Of a stretch of DNA of 64,000 nucleotides, positions 62,331-64,000 are shown one piece after another. A program made the translations under genes and the position numbers. The notes under the pieces are model-generated. The model made no database searches. It worked only from the letters and a program-made list of their open reading frames with translations, and had not been told where the DNA came from. This stretch comes from Bog-473 sp963726005. GTDB taxonomy: Bacteria > Actinomycetota > Acidimicrobiia > Acidimicrobiales > RAAP-2. Position 1 is the first letter of the stretch. Every line of letters starts with the position of its first letter. The DNA lies in assembly GCA_963726005.1 (NCBI GenBank), contig CAVSAT010000004.1, positions 434,001 through 498,000 on the forward strand. The letters are read 5' to 3'.

Positions 62331-62336
62331 TAGAAC
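62331..62336 (+). promoter_or_regulatory. Candidate -10 hexamer of the gabD-like gene
   Basis: TAGAAC ends 6 bases before the ATG at 62343; same hexamer and spacing as at cobQ. An AGGA at 62337-62340 overlaps the spacer but is too near the ATG for a normal ribosome-binding site. Confidence 0.35.
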
Positions 62337-62342
62337 AGGACC

Positions 62343-63707
62343 ATGCCCTTCGCCACCACCAACCCCGCTACCGGAAAAGTCGAGAAGGAGTTCCCGGCCC
62401 ACACCCCCGAGCAGGTCCATGCACTCCTCGGCCGCGCCGTTGCCGCATTCGCCAACTACAAGACGACGACCTTCGGCGAGCGGGCCCTCCACCTCATCAC
62501 CGCCGCAGAGCTGCTCGAGGCCGAGGTACCCGACATCGCCCGCATCCTCACCACCGAGATGGGCAAGACGTTCGCCGCCGCCAAGGGAGAGGTGTCCAAG
62601 TGCGCCGTCGGGCTGCGCTGGTTCGCCGACAACGCAGAGGCGCTGCTGGCCGACGAGCCGATCAAGAGCGCCGCCACACAGTCCTACGTGCACTACCAGC
62701 CGCTCGGACCGGTACTCGCGGTGATGCCGTGGAACTTCCCGCTGTGGCAGGTGATCCGTTTTGCCGCCCCGGCGCTGATGCTCGGCAACGTCGGCCTCCT
62801 GAAGCACGCGTCGAATGTGCCCCAGACGGCGCTGGCCCTCGAGGACCTGTTCCGCCGCGCCGGGCTGCCCGAGGGCGTCTTCACCAACCTCTTCGTCGAG
62901 TCCAAGGACATCGCCGACTTGATCCAGGACCCGCGCATCGCAGCGGTCACGCTGACCGGCAGCGAGCGGGCGGGTATGTCGGTCGGGTCGGCCGCCGGCC
63001 ACGCCATCAAGAGGAGCGTGCTCGAGCTCGGCGGCTCGGACCCCTTCATCGTGACGCCGTCAGCCGACCTCGAGGCCAGCGTGCGCACCGCCATCACCGC
63101 ACGCGTGCAGAACAACGGGCAGTCGTGCATCGCGGCCAAGCGGTTCATCGTCGTGGGCGACGTTGCCGACGAGTTCGAGGCGCGCTTCATCGAAGGGATG
63201 GACGCGCTGGTCGTCGGCGACCCCTTCGACCCCGCGACCGACATCGGCCCGATCGTGACCGAGGCCCAGCGCGACGAGCTCGTGGGCCAGGTGGAGGCGG
63301 CGCGCCGTCAGGGCGCCACCGTGCACGCTGGCGCCAAAGTCCCCGACGGCGACGGCTGGTGGTTCCCGCCGACGGTGCTCTCGGGCATCACCATGGACAT
63401 GCCGGTCGCGCAGGAGGAGATCTTCGGCCCGGTGGCCATGGTGCTGGCGGTGCCCGACCTCGACGCCGCCATCGAGGCCGCCAACGCAACGTCCTTCGGA
63501 CTCGGTTCGAGCGTCTGGAGCGACGACGACGACGAGATCGCTCGCTGCATCGAGGAGATCGAGGCCGGCGCCGTGTTCGTCAATGCCATGGTGGCCTCGA
63601 CGCCCGAGTTGCCCTTCGGGGGCACCAAGCGCTCGGGCTACGGGCGCGAACTTTCCGAGCTGGGTCTCAAGGAGTTCGCCAACGCCAAGACAGTGTGGAT
63701 CAACTGA
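62343..63707 (+). CDS. gabD: NAD(P)-dependent aldehyde dehydrogenase, succinate-semialdehyde dehydrogenase type
   Basis: 454 residues. NFPLWQVIRFAAPALMLGNVGLLK, TLTGSERAGMSVGSAAGHAIKRSVLELGGSDPFIV (catalytic Glu), nucleophile Cys in NNGQSCIAAKRFIVVGD, GKD-like DPFDPATDIGPIVTEAQ and C-terminal PFGGTKRSGYGRELSELGLKEFANAKTVWIN. The short length and NNGQSCIAAKR are typical of the GabD1-type group, which oxidises succinate semialdehyde to succinate, the last step after GABA. Confidence 0.88.
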   Translation: MPFATTNPATGKVEKEFPAHTPEQVHALLGRAVAAFANYKTTTFGERALHLITAAELLEAEVPDIARILTTEMGKTFAAAKGEVSKCAVGLRWFADNAEALLADEPIKSAATQSYVHYQPLGPVLAVMPWNFPLWQVIRFAAPALMLGNVGLLKHASNVPQTALALEDLFRRAGLPEGVFTNLFVESKDIADLIQDPRIAAVTLTGSERAGMSVGSAAGHAIKRSVLELGGSDPFIVTPSADLEASVRTAITARVQNNGQSCIAAKRFIVVGDVADEFEARFIEGMDALVVGDPFDPATDIGPIVTEAQRDELVGQVEAARRQGATVHAGAKVPDGDGWWFPPTVLSGITMDMPVAQEEIFGPVAMVLAVPDLDAAIEAANATSFGLGSSVWSDDDDEIARCIEEIEAGAVFVNAMVASTPELPFGGTKRSGYGRELSELGLKEFANAKTVWIN

Positions 63708-63720
63708 TCGAGCCCGAGGC

Positions 63721-64000
63721 GTGACGGTCGTGACGACCTACCTCGACCACGCCGCCACGACGCCGATACGGCCCGAGGTGGCCGCCGCCATGGCCGAGGT
63801 GCACACCACACCCCTCGGGAACCCGACCGGCAGCCATCCGCCTGCACAGAGGGCGCGGCGCCTGCTCGAAGAGGCCCGGGACGAAGTTGCCTCCTTCCTC
63901 GGGCGCGAGCCGGCGGAGATCGTCTTCACCTCGGGCGGCACCGAGGGGGCCAACCTGGCCGTGCTGGGGACGGCCGAGGCGGCGCGGTGCCAGCGGGGCG
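63721..64000 (+). CDS. Cysteine desulfurase, NifS/IscS type (partial)
   Basis: Begins at GTG 63721 and runs off the right edge. TTYLDHAATTPIRPEVAAAM, GNPTGSHPPAQRARRLLEEARDEVASFLG, and EIVFTSGGTEGANLAVLG are the N-terminal blocks of PLP-dependent cysteine desulfurases, which move sulfur from cysteine to Fe-S or tRNA thiolation systems. An in-frame GTG at 63730 is an alternative start. Lies 13 bp after the gabD-like gene. Only 93 residues are visible. Confidence 0.9.
   Translation, partial: MTVVTTYLDHAATTPIRPEVAAAMAEVHTTPLGNPTGSHPPAQRARRLLEEARDEVASFLGREPAEIVFTSGGTEGANLAVLGTAEAARCQRG

Overview
The window is about 70% G+C by eye. Genes are tightly packed on both strands, with many GTG starts and many 4-bp ATGA/GTGA overlaps. 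The gene families (split mutasome imuA'-imuB-dnaE2, ECF42 sigma with a DGPF partner, DUF2505, DUF3052, two F420-type luciferase-like oxidoreductases, paired acyl-CoA dehydrogenases and MaoC hydratases, NDH-2, treH-type GH15) point to a chromosomal segment of a high-GC actinobacterium. Acidimicrobiia or a relative would fit, but nothing here proves the class. I see no rRNA, tRNA, insertion sequence, integrase, phage gene or CRISPR array. No stretch longer than 300 bases lacks a gene.

Layout. 1-2.1 kb: exported phosphoesterase (partial) and SRAP/YedK. 2.1-7.3 kb: SOS-type error-prone repair operon imuA'-imuB-dnaE2 with a LexA-like operator lying on the first start codon. 7.3-11.2 kb: TetR/DUF4242 pair, ECF42 sigma/DGPF pair with a visible cognate promoter, DapB-like dehydrogenase. 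11.2-16.4 kb: SDR, NDH-2, GH15 trehalase-like enzyme, second SDR. 16.4-20.2 kb: phosphoribosyltransferase, NCS1 permease, cobQ. 20.2-27.2 kb: amine catabolism island (amine oxidase-like FAD enzyme, class III aminotransferase, Lrp/AsnC regulator, aminobutyraldehyde-type dehydrogenase, alanine dehydrogenase). 27.3-29.9 kb: two class III cyclase-domain proteins. 29.9-34.5 kb: acyl-CoA catabolic operon behind a perfect 21-bp palindrome. 34.5-40.3 kb: YcaQ-like glycosylase, NAGPA-like exported protein, LLM oxidoreductase, methyltransferase, DUF3052, signal peptidase I, HAD. 40.3-46.1 kb: acyl-CoA ligase, hydroxyacid oxidase, LLM oxidoreductase, SnoaL, DUF35 and SCP2-type thiolase. 46.1-53 kb: HAD, MDR oxidoreductase, glutathione peroxidase, HAD, GNAT, ileS. 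53-64 kb: MarR/YceI, FGGY kinase, methyltransferase, divergent puuA-like and puuD-like genes, SDR, a 47-residue membrane protein, Sir2, acyl-CoA ligase, gabD-like dehydrogenase, start of a cysteine desulfurase.

Working together. The aminotransferase, aldehyde dehydrogenase and alanine dehydrogenase form a plausible putrescine (or related amine) route. A glutamine-synthetase-like ligase, a gamma-glutamyl-GABA hydrolase and a gabD-like enzyme 30-40 kb away supply steps of the gamma-glutamyl version and the exit to succinate. The 30-34 kb and 43-46 kb blocks each resemble parts of actinobacterial steroid side-chain systems (heteromeric ACAD and MaoC; DUF35 plus Ltp-like thiolase).

Quality note. 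Six genes (dnaE2, cobQ, an amine oxidase, an LLM oxidoreductase, a HAD phosphatase, an MDR oxidoreductase) are each broken by what looks like one extra base. In every case removing one base restores a full-length, family-typical protein. This pattern suggests insertion errors in the assembly more than six independent pseudogenes.
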